Assembly (NCBI GenBank): GCA_964519245.1
Contig: CAZFLK010000010.1
Span: 3,284 to 67,283, forward strand
DNA: 64,000 bases
Direction: 5' to 3'
Source: JAYPEY01 sp964519245
GTDB taxonomy: Bacteria > Verrucomicrobiota > Verrucomicrobiia > Limisphaerales > JAYPEY01
In this document: positions 19,625 through 28,201 of the stretch, in pieces
Position numbering within the stretch: position 1 is the stretch's first letter
Layout: each line of letters opens with the position of its first letter
Program-made: the position numbers and the translations under genes
The notes under the pieces: model-generated
What the model saw: only the letters and a program-made list of their open reading frames with translations
What the model was told of the DNA's origin: nothing
Database searches by the model: none

Positions 19625-21937
19625 ATGAAGAAGCTGATTGCCACTCTGATCGCCCTGGCGGGCGTGTCCGAAGCGCCCGCGACCGGCGCCGTCACGCCCA
19701 AGCAGCGGGTTTTCTTTGAGAACAAGATCCGCCCCGTCCTGGTCCAGCATTGCTACGAATGCCACACGCCGGATGCCAAGAAGATTGGCGGCAAGCTGCT
19801 GCTGGATTCCCGGGCGAATCTGCTGAAAGGCGGCGAGTCCGGCTCGCCGATCGTCGCCGGAAATCCCGGGCAGAGCCTGCTCATCCAATCTCTCCACTGG
19901 AGCGGCGATCTCGAGATGCCGCCCAAGGCCCCGCTGCCGCCGCAGGTCATCGCCGACTTTGAAGCCTGGATCGCCATGGGCGCGCCCGACCCCCGCACCG
20001 GCGCCGCCACCGCATTGGGCGGGATCTCCTACGAGGAAGGCGACCTCTGGGCGCTGCAACCGATCATCGCCCCCGCGCTGCCAGCTGTCGCCGCTCGCGA
20101 CTGGCCACGTGGACCCGTCGATCGCTTCGTCCTGGCCGGTCTGGAAAAGCGGGGACTGGAACCGGTCGCGGACGCCGCCCCCGAAGCGCTTGTCCGGCGA
20201 CTCTATTACGACTTGATCGGGCTCCCGCCCAGCCTGCGCGAGGTGCGCTCGTTTGTCGCGGATCATCAGGCGCGCGGCGCGGCCGCCGTGGGGCGCTGGG
20301 TGGACGACCTGCTGGCCTCGCCGGCTTTCGGCGAGCGGTGGGGGCGACACTGGCTGGATGTGGCCCGCTACGCGGAGTCCAATGGCAATGACGGCCTCAG
20401 CCGCAACCCCACCTTTCCACACGCCTGGCGTTATCGGGATTACGTGATCAACGCCTTCAACGAGGACACCCCCTACGACCGCTTCCTCACCGAACAGATT
20501 GCCGGAGATCTGCTCCCCGCCGAATCCCCCGAACAACGGGACCGGGGCCTGATCGCCACCGGCTTCCTGGCCATGACCGCGAAACCGGCCAAGGCCATGA
20601 ACAACAATTTCGCAATGGATGTGGTTGCCGATCAGATTGACCTGATCGGCTCGGGGATCATGGGCTTGAGCGTCGCCTGCGCGCGTTGCCACGACCACAA
20701 GTTCGACCCGGTCCCAACCCGGGATTACTACGCCTTGGCGGGGATTTTCACCAGTTCGGAGACCATGTGGGGCGTCGCCGCCAACGAGAAACTCACCGCG
20801 CCCCCCACCGACCTTCACGTCCTGACGGCCGCCCCGAAAGCGGCCCCGCCGAAGGGCTGGAAGGAAACTGTGCTCGTCCTCGAATCCAACACCGGCAAGC
20901 CCAAGCCCGTTCCCAAGCCGAAATGGCCGGCCGGAACCCCGCTGGCCATGGGAGTACGAGACGTCAAGAAGCCCGCCAACGCCAAGATCAATATCAAGGG
21001 AGACGCCAAGAAACTGGGTGAACAGGTCCCCCGCGGTTTCGTGAGCGCCTGCAGATCCGGAACCGATATCACGATCGACCCCAAGCAAAGCGGCCGCCTG
21101 CAGCTGGCGGAATGGCTGACGGCCGCGGATCACCCCCTGACCTCCCGAGTCATGGTCAACCGCGTCTGGCAGCGCCTCTTTGGTCGGGGCATCGTCGCCA
21201 CCCCCAATGACTTCGGCGTCTACGGCGATCGCCCCTCGCACCCCGAACTGGTGGATCACCTCGCCAGCCGATTCATGACGGAGGGCTGGTCCGTCAAACG
21301 CTTGATCCGGATGATCGTTCTCTCCCGCACCTACCAACTCGCGAGCCACTCAACACCCGAGCTGGCACAAACCGACCCCGAGAACATCTGGTTGGCGCGC
21401 CACAGCCGCCGCCGACTGGACGCCGAGGCGTTGCGCGACGGAATGTTGTCGGTTTCCGGCGCATTGAATCCCAGCTTCATGGAAGGCTCCATTATCCGAC
21501 ATCGCGACATCCTGGTGAATCTCGCGGGCAATCTCCACCAGCCCAGCCGCCATCGCAGCGTCTACCTCTGCTATCTCCGCAGCTCGCCGCCACCGGAGTT
21601 GGCCGCCTTTGATCTGCCGGACTTCGTCACTCCAGTCGCTCAACGCGAAACCAGCGTGCGTCCCGGACACGCGCTCTTCCTGCTCAACAATCCCTTTGTC
21701 GTAGAACAGGCAAACCGCCTCGCGGGGATTCTCCAGGAAACGGCATCAAGGAAACCGGAGGAGCGGATCAAGCTCGCCTATCAACGGGCGCTGACCAGAA
21801 ACCCCAGACCGGAAGAGCTGACCGGCGCCATGGAACTGGTGCGGGCGACCGCCTCGGATACCGGTTCGGAATCGAAGGCCTGGTCGAGCCTCTGTCAGGC
21901 CTTGCTCGCCTCCAGCGAATTCCGCTATATTGAATGA
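19625..21937 (+). CDS. PSCyt1-DUF1549-DUF1553 secreted protein (copy 2)
   Basis: 770 residues: signal peptide (about 1-22), planctomycete cytochrome c segment with CYECH at 43-47, DUF1549 (about 150-360, RYAES and CARCHDHKFDP present) and DUF1553 (about 490-760, MVNRVWQRLFGRGIV). It lacks the long charged coil present in copy 1 and instead has a Lys/Pro-rich linker (about 395-460). Paired with a DUF1501 gene 24 bases downstream. Same family and unknown role as the pair at 1921-5900; the two pairs are clearly diverged, so they are old duplicates rather than a recent copy. Confidence 0.9.
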   Translation: MKKLIATLIALAGVSEAPATGAVTPKQRVFFENKIRPVLVQHCYECHTPDAKKIGGKLLLDSRANLLKGGESGSPIVAGNPGQSLLIQSLHWSGDLEMPPKAPLPPQVIADFEAWIAMGAPDPRTGAATALGGISYEEGDLWALQPIIAPALPAVAARDWPRGPVDRFVLAGLEKRGLEPVADAAPEALVRRLYYDLIGLPPSLREVRSFVADHQARGAAAVGRWVDDLLASPAFGERWGRHWLDVARYAESNGNDGLSRNPTFPHAWRYRDYVINAFNEDTPYDRFLTEQIAGDLLPAESPEQRDRGLIATGFLAMTAKPAKAMNNNFAMDVVADQIDLIGSGIMGLSVACARCHDHKFDPVPTRDYYALAGIFTSSETMWGVAANEKLTAPPTDLHVLTAAPKAAPPKGWKETVLVLESNTGKPKPVPKPKWPAGTPLAMGVRDVKKPANAKINIKGDAKKLGEQVPRGFVSACRSGTDITIDPKQSGRLQLAEWLTAADHPLTSRVMVNRVWQRLFGRGIVATPNDFGVYGDRPSHPELVDHLASRFMTEGWSVKRLIRMIVLSRTYQLASHSTPELAQTDPENIWLARHSRRRLDAEALRDGMLSVSGALNPSFMEGSIIRHRDILVNLAGNLHQPSRHRSVYLCYLRSSPPPELAAFDLPDFVTPVAQRETSVRPGHALFLLNNPFVVEQANRLAGILQETASRKPEERIKLAYQRALTRNPRPEELTGAMELVRATASDTGSESKAWSSLCQALLASSEFRYIE

Positions 21938-21961
21938 CCTGAATCCGGAAAGAACCGCGCC

Positions 21962-23278
21962 ATGAATCCTGTTTCCCGTCGCCAGATGCTCCAGACCGCC
22001 TCGTGCGGTTTCGGTTACCTCGCCTTCTCCGCGCTCGCACAAGCCGCTAGCCCCGCGCCCAAGGCCCGCGCCAAACGCGTGATCTTCCTTTGCATGAGCG
22101 GAGGCCCGGCGCAGCTCGACACCTTTGATTTCAAGCCCCAGATCGGCAAGAAGCCCCACCCCGGTTCGGTCTTCGACTTCAAGCGGCGGGGAGACAGCGG
22201 TCTTTGGGTCTCGGAACTCCTGCCGGAGACCGCGCGCATGGCGGACAAACTCTGTGTCATCAACGGCATGCACGCCGACACTGGCATTCACGCCCAGTCA
22301 TTCCTCCAGCTGCACACCGGCGACCGCTTGCGCGAACGTCCCAGCCTGGGTTCCTGGATCAGCTACGGACTCGGCACGGAGAACCAGAATCTCCCCGGGT
22401 TCATCAGCATGAACACCTCGAAGCCGGCGGCCTACTCCAGCGCCTTTCTGCCCTCCGCCCACACCGGCACGCCCATCGGCGTCAACGGCGAAAACATGTC
22501 CAAGGCGACGATCAGCAATGTCCGGGGCGGACACCTCCCCCTCGCCGCCCAGCGCCGGCAGCTGCGATTCCTGCAGTCCATGAACCACAGCCACCTCGAG
22601 CGGCGCAACCACGACGCCACGCTGGAAAACGTGATCAAATCCATGGAGCTCGGTTTCCGCATGCAGACCGAAGCGCCGGGCCTGCTCGATCTCAGCAGTG
22701 AATCCGCCGCAACGCTGGAGCGCTACCGCGTCGGAGCCCAGGAAAAGCCGGTCGGCACCTGCCGCATGTCCGATTTCGGGCGACAATGTCTGCTGGCCAG
22801 GCGCTTCGCGGAAGCCGGCGTCCGCTTCATCGAGCTCAACCATGGCAGCTGGGATCAACACAAGAATCATCGCCGCGACCTGCGCGCCAACTGTGAAGCG
22901 ACCGACGCGCCCATTGCCGCCTTGTTGGAAGATCTTGAGCAACGCGGAATGCTCGACGACACCCTGGTCGTCTGGGGAGGTGAATTCGGGCGCCCAGGGC
23001 TGACCCCCGGCAACAAGAAGGATGAGACCGGACACAACGCCAACGGCTTCACCTTCTGGCTGGCAGGCGGCGGCGTCAAGGCGGGCCACGTCCACGGCAA
23101 GACCGACGCCAAGGGAGCGCGGGCGGTCGAAGGCAAGGTGCATTTTCGCGACCTGCACGCGACCATCCTCGACCTCATGGGCCTGCCGGCAAACGACCTC
23201 AAATACGCCCATGCCGGTCGCGAGCACCGACTGACCGGCCCCGAGGGCGGCAAGGTGGTCCGGGAAATCTATTCCTGA
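21962..23278 (+). CDS. DUF1501 domain protein, Tat-type leader (copy 2)
   Basis: 438 residues with a short Tat-like leader (SRRQMLQT then FGYLAFSALAQAA) and a full DUF1501 domain: RVIFLCMSGGPAQLDTFDFK, SDFGRQCLLARRFAEAGVRF, VVWGGEFGR and GRDxRLT-like HAGREHRLTG near the end. Second gene of the PSCyt1/DUF1501 operon. Exported and probably periplasmic; activity unknown. Ends 9 bases from the convergent charged-protein gene. Confidence 0.9.
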   Translation: MNPVSRRQMLQTASCGFGYLAFSALAQAASPAPKARAKRVIFLCMSGGPAQLDTFDFKPQIGKKPHPGSVFDFKRRGDSGLWVSELLPETARMADKLCVINGMHADTGIHAQSFLQLHTGDRLRERPSLGSWISYGLGTENQNLPGFISMNTSKPAAYSSAFLPSAHTGTPIGVNGENMSKATISNVRGGHLPLAAQRRQLRFLQSMNHSHLERRNHDATLENVIKSMELGFRMQTEAPGLLDLSSESAATLERYRVGAQEKPVGTCRMSDFGRQCLLARRFAEAGVRFIELNHGSWDQHKNHRRDLRANCEATDAPIAALLEDLEQRGMLDDTLVVWGGEFGRPGLTPGNKKDETGHNANGFTFWLAGGGVKAGHVHGKTDAKGARAVEGKVHFRDLHATILDLMGLPANDLKYAHAGREHRLTGPEGGKVVREIYS

Positions 23279-23287
23279 CGGGAAACG

Positions 23288-23998
23288 TCACTTGTCGGGC
23301 CGCCGGTCCCCGGGGGCATTCCCGGGACGTCGTTGCCGCCCGATTCCTTTCATTCGCTCCAACTGGCGGCTTTCCTCGGCCGTGATCACGCCCTCGGTCT
23401 TCTTCCGCTCCAGCTCGGCCAGTCGCGCCTGAAACGCGCGACGCATCCGGTCATTCCGTTGCGGCTGTTCGGGCGCCCCTGGCTTGGAAACGCCCGCCTT
23501 CTCAAAGAATTCGCGAAACCGGGCCATCCGCTCCTCCTCGGGCTGCCCCTGGAGTTGGCGTCTGAGCTTGAGGAACTCCTCCCGTTGCATCGGAGTCAAC
23601 CGGCTGAAGAGAGCCGCTCCGTCCTTGCCCGGGCGGTCCACCTCATTGAATGCGCCCCGGCGGCGCATCTCGGCCAGACGTGCGCGCCGCTCATCCGCCG
23701 GCAGATTCCGCATCTCCCTTTGCAGCCGTTCCATTCGCTGCCGGGCGCCACGATTCATGGCTCCATAGGGCCCGACGCCGGTAGCTGACGAGGAAGACAC
23801 GCCGTACTCGCGGCGGAGTGCGTTGATTCCCGCTTCACGATCCGCAGGACTCATCTGCCGAAGTTGCTCACGCACCTCGGCGCGCGACGGCAGTTGCTTG
23901 TGCAACGGCGCCTTTTCCGCCGCAGCCCCGGCCACAACTGCGACAAAAAAGCACAGAACCGCGCGCAGCTGGAATCTGGATTCAGAATGTTTCATCAT
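23288..23998 (-). CDS. Secreted, highly charged helical protein of unknown function
   Basis: 236 residues. An N-terminal signal peptide (hydrophobic run about 11-28) is followed by an Arg/Glu/Gln-rich, mostly helical chain with repeated short motifs of the type RQMSPADRE, MRNLPADERRARLAEMRRR and LTPMQREEFLKLRRQL. This LTPxQREE/LPADERR rhythm is reminiscent of periplasmic Spy/CpxP-like or DUF3106 proteins that use amphipathic helices as chaperones or metal sensors, but no diagnostic LTxxQ pair is clear enough to assign one. Monocistronic and convergent with the DUF1501 gene. Confidence 0.7.
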   Translation of the reverse strand: MMKHSESRFQLRAVLCFFVAVVAGAAAEKAPLHKQLPSRAEVREQLRQMSPADREAGINALRREYGVSSSSATGVGPYGAMNRGARQRMERLQREMRNLPADERRARLAEMRRRGAFNEVDRPGKDGAALFSRLTPMQREEFLKLRRQLQGQPEEERMARFREFFEKAGVSKPGAPEQPQRNDRMRRAFQARLAELERKKTEGVITAEESRQLERMKGIGRQRRPGNAPGDRRPDK

Positions 23999-24143
23999 CG
24001 AGAGCGTTGCATACAGGATTTGAAACGCTTGTCAGGGCTAGACGCCGACCACACAGGCGCGGTTACAAGCCCAAGCCTTGTCGGGCGGCCCGCACCGTTC
24101 TTTTGGTGGCCAGATCGTTCCAAATTTGATCTAAATCCTGGCC

Positions 24144-24536
24144 ATGCCGACCTTTCTCGAATGTCAGCGCTGTGCCGCATGCTGCCGCTGGCCCGGTTTT
24201 GTTCAAGTCAACGAGGCCGAGATCACGGCTTTGGCCGCCCAGCTGAAAATCCCCGAAACGGTTTTCATTGCCCGATTTACCCGGCTACGCCCCGATCGAC
24301 AGGGACTCGCATTGACCGATAAAGAGAACGGCGAATGCGTCTTTCTGCAGGAAGGCGGCTGCAGCGTGCAGGCTGCCAAACCTCAGCAATGCCGGGATTT
24401 CCCCAATTTATGGAAGAACCCCGGAATGGAAGCCCAATGTCAGGCAATTGCTCGCGAAGTCTCGGCGAAGGACTACATAGCGCTTGTCGCGAAAGCCACC
24501 GGACGCCCTCAGGAACACATCCGCTCGTCGCGCTAA
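24144..24536 (+). CDS. YkgJ-family cysteine cluster protein
   Basis: 130 residues with the family signature C-x2-C-x2-CC at the N-terminus (ECQRCAACC) and two further Cys in CVFLQEGGCSVQAAKPQQC, a set expected to bind zinc or an Fe-S cluster. YkgJ/UPF0153 proteins are widespread, small and cytoplasmic; some are proposed metal chaperones, but function is unproven. Convergent with the following small gene, their ends overlapping by 4 bases. Confidence 0.88.
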   Translation: MPTFLECQRCAACCRWPGFVQVNEAEITALAAQLKIPETVFIARFTRLRPDRQGLALTDKENGECVFLQEGGCSVQAAKPQQCRDFPNLWKNPGMEAQCQAIAREVSAKDYIALVAKATGRPQEHIRSSR

Positions 24537-24784
24537 TCCCGATCCAAATCGAGATATTCCTCCAAATTGGCCAAAAAACCCCTTAAGTCCGCCTCGATTC
24601 GTTCCTGTTGATCCAGAATTTGATCGGCGAACCGGACGGCCTCGTCGGGCTTTAGTTTGATCAACTCGGCCGCGGACGAGATCATGAACAGCGCGTTATT
24701 CACATTATGCCGCATCATTCGGAAACTCCCATAGAGACTGTTCTCTGAGGCCGAATTTCCGCCATTTTCCGCTGAATCAACCAT
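24533..24784 (-). CDS. Small protein resembling an isolated histidine-kinase dimerisation helix
   Basis: 83 residues, soluble, entirely helical by composition. The core FRMMRHNVNNALFMISSAAE resembles the H-box of histidine kinases of the HDLNNxLT type, with a candidate phospho-accepting His followed by two Asn, then a second helix rich in acidic residues (FADQILDQQERIEADL). There is no ATP-binding domain and no sensor. A good ribosome-binding site (GGGG six bases before the ATG) supports the start. It could be a phosphotransferase or a dimerising inhibitor of a two-component pathway; this is inference. Confidence 0.7.
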   Translation of the reverse strand: MVDSAENGGNSASENSLYGSFRMMRHNVNNALFMISSAAELIKLKPDEAVRFADQILDQQERIEADLRGFLANLEEYLDLDRD

Positions 24785-24956
24785 TATTCCCCGATGGAAT
24801 CAGCGAACGCGCCCGATGACAAGCTGGATTCCGGTTGAATAAGACCGCGGGCCGCGGGGTCCGATCGCTGTTCTCAGGTGAGAAACGGAGACCGGGCGGC
24901 CCGTCCGGTCCGAGATTCGGGCGCGCAACCCTGCCTGAAATATCATGAATTGCTGA

Positions 24957-24985
24957 TTGACACCCAGGGTCCCGAGTCCTAGGCT
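24957..24985 (+). promoter_or_regulatory. Promoter of rpsU
   Basis: A perfect TTGACA (24957-24962), a 17-base spacer and TAGGCT (24980-24985) lie about 85 bases before the rpsU start. The -35 is exact and the spacing optimal, as expected for a ribosomal protein gene. Confidence 0.65.
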
Positions 24986-25071
24986 CCCCGCCCTGATTTT
25001 GAGAGAAACCCGAGTCAGCCTGAAGCGTTTACACGCCTCGGAGACCATACCAGAGAGGAAGTGAAGTAGTT

Positions 25072-25269
25072 TTGGTAGAAATTAAATTGAAAAAAGGCGA
25101 GCCGGTCGAGAAGGCCTTGCGTCGGTTGAAGAAGAAGATCGACCGCGAGGGCACTCTCAAGGAAGTGCGCAATCACCGCCACTTTGAGAAGCCCAGCGAG
25201 AAGCGTCGCCGCCGGATGAAGGTCGCGAAGTTTTCAGCGATGCTGAGCGCCCGTTACGCGGACATGTAG
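25072..25269 (+). CDS. rpsU: 30S ribosomal protein S21
   Basis: 65 residues, MVEIKLKKGEPVEKALRRLK at the start and a basic tail (KPSEKRRRRMK), matching S21, which binds the 30S subunit near the anti-Shine-Dalgarno region and helps initiation. The start codon is TTG at 25072, behind GAGAGGAAG. It is monocistronic between a clear promoter and a strong intrinsic terminator. Confidence 0.95.
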   Translation: MVEIKLKKGEPVEKALRRLKKKIDREGTLKEVRNHRHFEKPSEKRRRRMKVAKFSAMLSARYADM

Positions 25270-25352
25270 GCCGTTCCCGACTGCGTTGTCCAAGACGTCC
25301 CATTTAGGGCAATTTTCAGCGGCAATACGGTTGCTGAACAAAAATCAAGAGG

Positions 25353-25386
25353 ACGGGGTTGCCTGTTTGGGCGGCCCCGTTTTTTT
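25353..25386 (+). terminator. Intrinsic terminator of rpsU
   Basis: An 11-bp stem (25353-25363 with 25370-25380, including two G-U pairs) around the loop TGTTTG is followed by seven T. Located about 85 bases after the rpsU stop. The remaining ~150 bases to the next gene hold no recognisable feature. Confidence 0.9.
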
Positions 25387-25536
25387 GTGGGCGGTCGTGC
25401 CGGTGGAAGGTCGATTCGCTCGGTGGGCGGACGGCAAGCGTTGGCCCCGCGCCACGAACGACTGCTTGGTTTCAACTTCCAAGCCGCCCGACCAGGAAAG
25501 TAGATCAACCACCCGCCTGCCCAGTTTGAGTGTTCG

Positions 25537-26631
25537 ATGAAGGAGTCGAGTAAGACCGGTCGCCTCGCTGTGCGACTCGCCATTTGCGCCGCTTTGCTGG
25601 TCTGGATTTTTCATGTCATTTTCGTCCAGGAAGGGCGGCTGGCGGTCGAGGCCCAGGGAGGGAGCTGGGACGGCATGACTCGCCAGGAGCAGTTTCAGGC
25701 TGCCTGGAGTTTGGGGCCTTCCGCAGTCTGGGGGACCCTGCGCGCGGTCAGCCCCTCCCTTTATGCGTTGTCGCTCCTGTTGGTGGGAGCGACGCTCGTC
25801 ATAGGCGCCCGTCGGTGGCAGTTGGCTCTTCGCGAACAGGGCCTGAACCTCCCGTTTGCCCGCGCTTTGGAAATTTCGCTGATCGCGCATTTTTTCAATT
25901 CCTTTTTGCTGGGATCGACCGGCGGCGATCTCCTGAAAGCCTTTTACGCCGCCCGGGAGACCCATCACAAGAAGACAGAGGCGGTGACGACGGTATTCGT
26001 GGACCGCCTGATCGGACTGTTTTCCATGCTGCTGTTCGCAGTCGCCTTTGCGGCGCCCCAAATTGGCGCCATCCGGGCGCATGAGTTTACAGGACTGGTC
26101 TTTCTCACCGTCCTGGGCATGCTGGGAGCGTGCGGGGTTCTGGTCTATGCCGCGTTCTGGGGCAGAGGGTCCGGCGGTGAGTCGTGGGTGGGAGGGTGGT
26201 TGCGGCGACTACCCCGGGGCGAGTATCTGGAACGTTCGTTGCTATCCTGCCGTATCTACGGCGGCAGGCCCCTGTTTCTGGTTCAGTCACTGGCGCTGTC
26301 AATGGCGCTGAACCTGTTCTGCGTGCTTCAGTTTCATGCGATCTCCCAAGGGCTAGGGTTGTCAATTCCTCTGGGATTATTGCTGTTTCTGGCGCCCGCA
26401 ATCATTTGCATTTCAGCCCTGCCGATCACCCCCAACGGGCTCGGTGTCCGCGAACATCTGTTCGTGGGCGCGCTTTCAGCCGCCGCAGTCGGCATCTCGG
26501 CCAAAGCGGCCCTGTCGCTTTCCCTGCTGGCTTATTCCGGCAGTTTGATCTGGAGCGTCATTGGTGGCGTTGTCTACGTGAATCTGAAGGAATCCAGACA
26601 TCTTGACGAGGTGGCCAACGCCGGAACCTGA
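25537..26631 (+). CDS. Lysylphosphatidylglycerol synthase TM-region family (flippase-like) protein
   Basis: 364 residues, with about eight membrane helices. The family pattern appears in GARRWQLALREQGL, LIAHFFNSFLLGSTGGDLLKAFY, TTVFVDRLIGLFSMLLF and the C-terminal LPITPNGLGVREHLFVG. This is the flippase-like half of MprF (UPF0104/DUF2156-less); no aminoacyltransferase domain is attached. Members are thought to move lipids or lipid-linked substrates across the inner membrane. Substrate unknown. A second member, fused to a glycosyltransferase, is at 39763-41406. Confidence 0.86.
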   Translation: MKESSKTGRLAVRLAICAALLVWIFHVIFVQEGRLAVEAQGGSWDGMTRQEQFQAAWSLGPSAVWGTLRAVSPSLYALSLLLVGATLVIGARRWQLALREQGLNLPFARALEISLIAHFFNSFLLGSTGGDLLKAFYAARETHHKKTEAVTTVFVDRLIGLFSMLLFAVAFAAPQIGAIRAHEFTGLVFLTVLGMLGACGVLVYAAFWGRGSGGESWVGGWLRRLPRGEYLERSLLSCRIYGGRPLFLVQSLALSMALNLFCVLQFHAISQGLGLSIPLGLLLFLAPAIICISALPITPNGLGVREHLFVGALSAAAVGISAKAALSLSLLAYSGSLIWSVIGGVVYVNLKESRHLDEVANAGT

Positions 26632-26707
26632 GGCCTGAGCTGTTCGGCGGGCGGGGTCCTGGCATTGCTTTTCACGCGATGCTCGCGTATCTGTCGTCGA
26701 AATTCAT

Positions 26708-28168
26708 ATGGATAAGATATTGTTGGTGGATGATGAGTCGGACGTCCTGTATTCGTTCAAACGGATATTTGATACCCCGGACATTGAGATCAGCACCGCG
26801 TCGAGCGGTGAGGCGGCGCTTGAGGCTATTCCCGGGGTTAAGCCTCATCTGGTCATCATGGACGTGCGTATGGGCGGCATCAATGGGTTGGAAACATTGC
26901 GCCGGATTCGCCAACAAGATGGGAAACTTCCGGTAATCATGATGACGGCCTATGGCACAACCCAGACAGCCATCGAAGCCATGAAACTGGGCGCCTATGA
27001 CTACCTGCTGAAACCGTTCGAAGTGCCCAAGCTCAAGGAGATCGTGCACGGCGCGTTGGACGCCTCCCGGGCCATGCGACAAGTTGTTTCCTACGAGCCC
27101 CTGCTTGAATCCGAGGATTACGATATCGGCATTGTGGGCCGCAGCGCGCCCATGCAGGACGTGTTCAAACTGATCGGCCAATTGGCCACATCGGACGCAA
27201 CCTGCCTAATCACCGGGGAAAGCGGCACTGGCAAAGAGTTGGTTGCCCGGGCGATCTATAGTCACGGACGCCGTTCGGAACAGCCCTTTCTGGCCATCAA
27301 TTGCGCCGCGATCCCTGAGAACCTGTTGGAAAGTGAGCTTTTCGGCCACGAGAAGGGAGCCTTCACCGGGGCCAACACCCAACGCATTGGCAAGTTCGAA
27401 CAATGCGACAAAGGCACCCTGTTCCTGGATGAAATTGGGGATATGAGCCTGCCGACGCAGACCAAGATACTTCGAGTGCTTCAGTCCGGCGCCTTTGAGC
27501 GCGTGGGAGGCAACAAGCCGGTCAACGTTGACGTCCGAATCATCGCCGCCACAAACAAACCGCTCGACAAGGCAGTGGCGGAACGGGAGTTCCGCGAGGA
27601 TTTGTTTTACCGCTTGAATGTCGTGCAAGTTCGCACCCCTCCGCTAAGGGAGCGGAGGGGCGACATACGCCTGTTGGTGAATTATTTCTTGAACAAGTTC
27701 GCGTCGGATTCCGGGCAACGGCCGAAAGCTATTCTCCCCGAGGTGATCACCCGCTTCGAGGAGTACGCTTGGCCGGGGAACGTGCGCGAGCTGGAGAACG
27801 CCGTACAGCGCGCCTTGGTCGTCAGCAAAGGTGACGCGATCATGCTCAATGATCTGCCCGATAATATTCGGGCGGGAGAACGGGTGATGCCGCTGTCCGA
27901 GCCGGAAGACGAGCAGGTCCAGGAACACGGCGGGGAATCCACAACCCGTTCCGGCCTGGAGGATATCGCGCGGCAACTATTTGAGTGGGCTCGCGAAGAC
28001 GCGGATCTGAAAATACTGCCCGCAGTGGAGCGCCAATTGATCATTCATGCGCTGAAGGATACCGGCGGCAACCAAGTCAAGGCGGCGAAATTGCTGGGAA
28101 TCACCCGCGCAACGCTGCGAAAAAGGATCGACAAATTCGAGATTCGACGCGAACTGGAAATCCGTTGA
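26708..28168 (+). CDS. Sigma-54-dependent response regulator (NtrC family)
   Basis: 486 residues in three domains: receiver (1-120; phospho-acceptor Asp52 in LVIMDVRMGG, Lys in LLKPFE), AAA+ sigma-54 activator (about 145-380; Walker A GESGTGKE, the sigma-54 contact loop GAFTGA, LFLDEIGDM) and a Fis-type helix-turn-helix (GGNQVKAAKLLGITRATLRK, near the C-terminus). It should activate sigma-54 promoters after phosphorylation by an unidentified sensor kinase; none lies in this window. Upstream is a flippase-like gene; downstream it converges on the NHL gene with 33 bases between stops. Confidence 0.95.
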   Translation: MDKILLVDDESDVLYSFKRIFDTPDIEISTASSGEAALEAIPGVKPHLVIMDVRMGGINGLETLRRIRQQDGKLPVIMMTAYGTTQTAIEAMKLGAYDYLLKPFEVPKLKEIVHGALDASRAMRQVVSYEPLLESEDYDIGIVGRSAPMQDVFKLIGQLATSDATCLITGESGTGKELVARAIYSHGRRSEQPFLAINCAAIPENLLESELFGHEKGAFTGANTQRIGKFEQCDKGTLFLDEIGDMSLPTQTKILRVLQSGAFERVGGNKPVNVDVRIIAATNKPLDKAVAEREFREDLFYRLNVVQVRTPPLRERRGDIRLLVNYFLNKFASDSGQRPKAILPEVITRFEEYAWPGNVRELENAVQRALVVSKGDAIMLNDLPDNIRAGERVMPLSEPEDEQVQEHGGESTTRSGLEDIARQLFEWAREDADLKILPAVERQLIIHALKDTGGNQVKAAKLLGITRATLRKRIDKFEIRRELEIR

Positions 28169-28201
28169 CCCCCGAAGCCGCGTCAACGCCCGCTCGCACG
28201 C

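Noticed and set aside
24800..25048. 82-codon minus-strand ORF just upstream of the H-box-like gene
   Set aside because: It covers the well-formed rpsU promoter, has no recognisable motif and a poor start; possible but not supported.
26645..26680. TGGCATTGC-like sequence before the NtrC-type gene as a sigma-54 promoter
   Set aside because: The spacing between GG and the next GC is 13 bases, not the 10 needed for a -24/-12 promoter.
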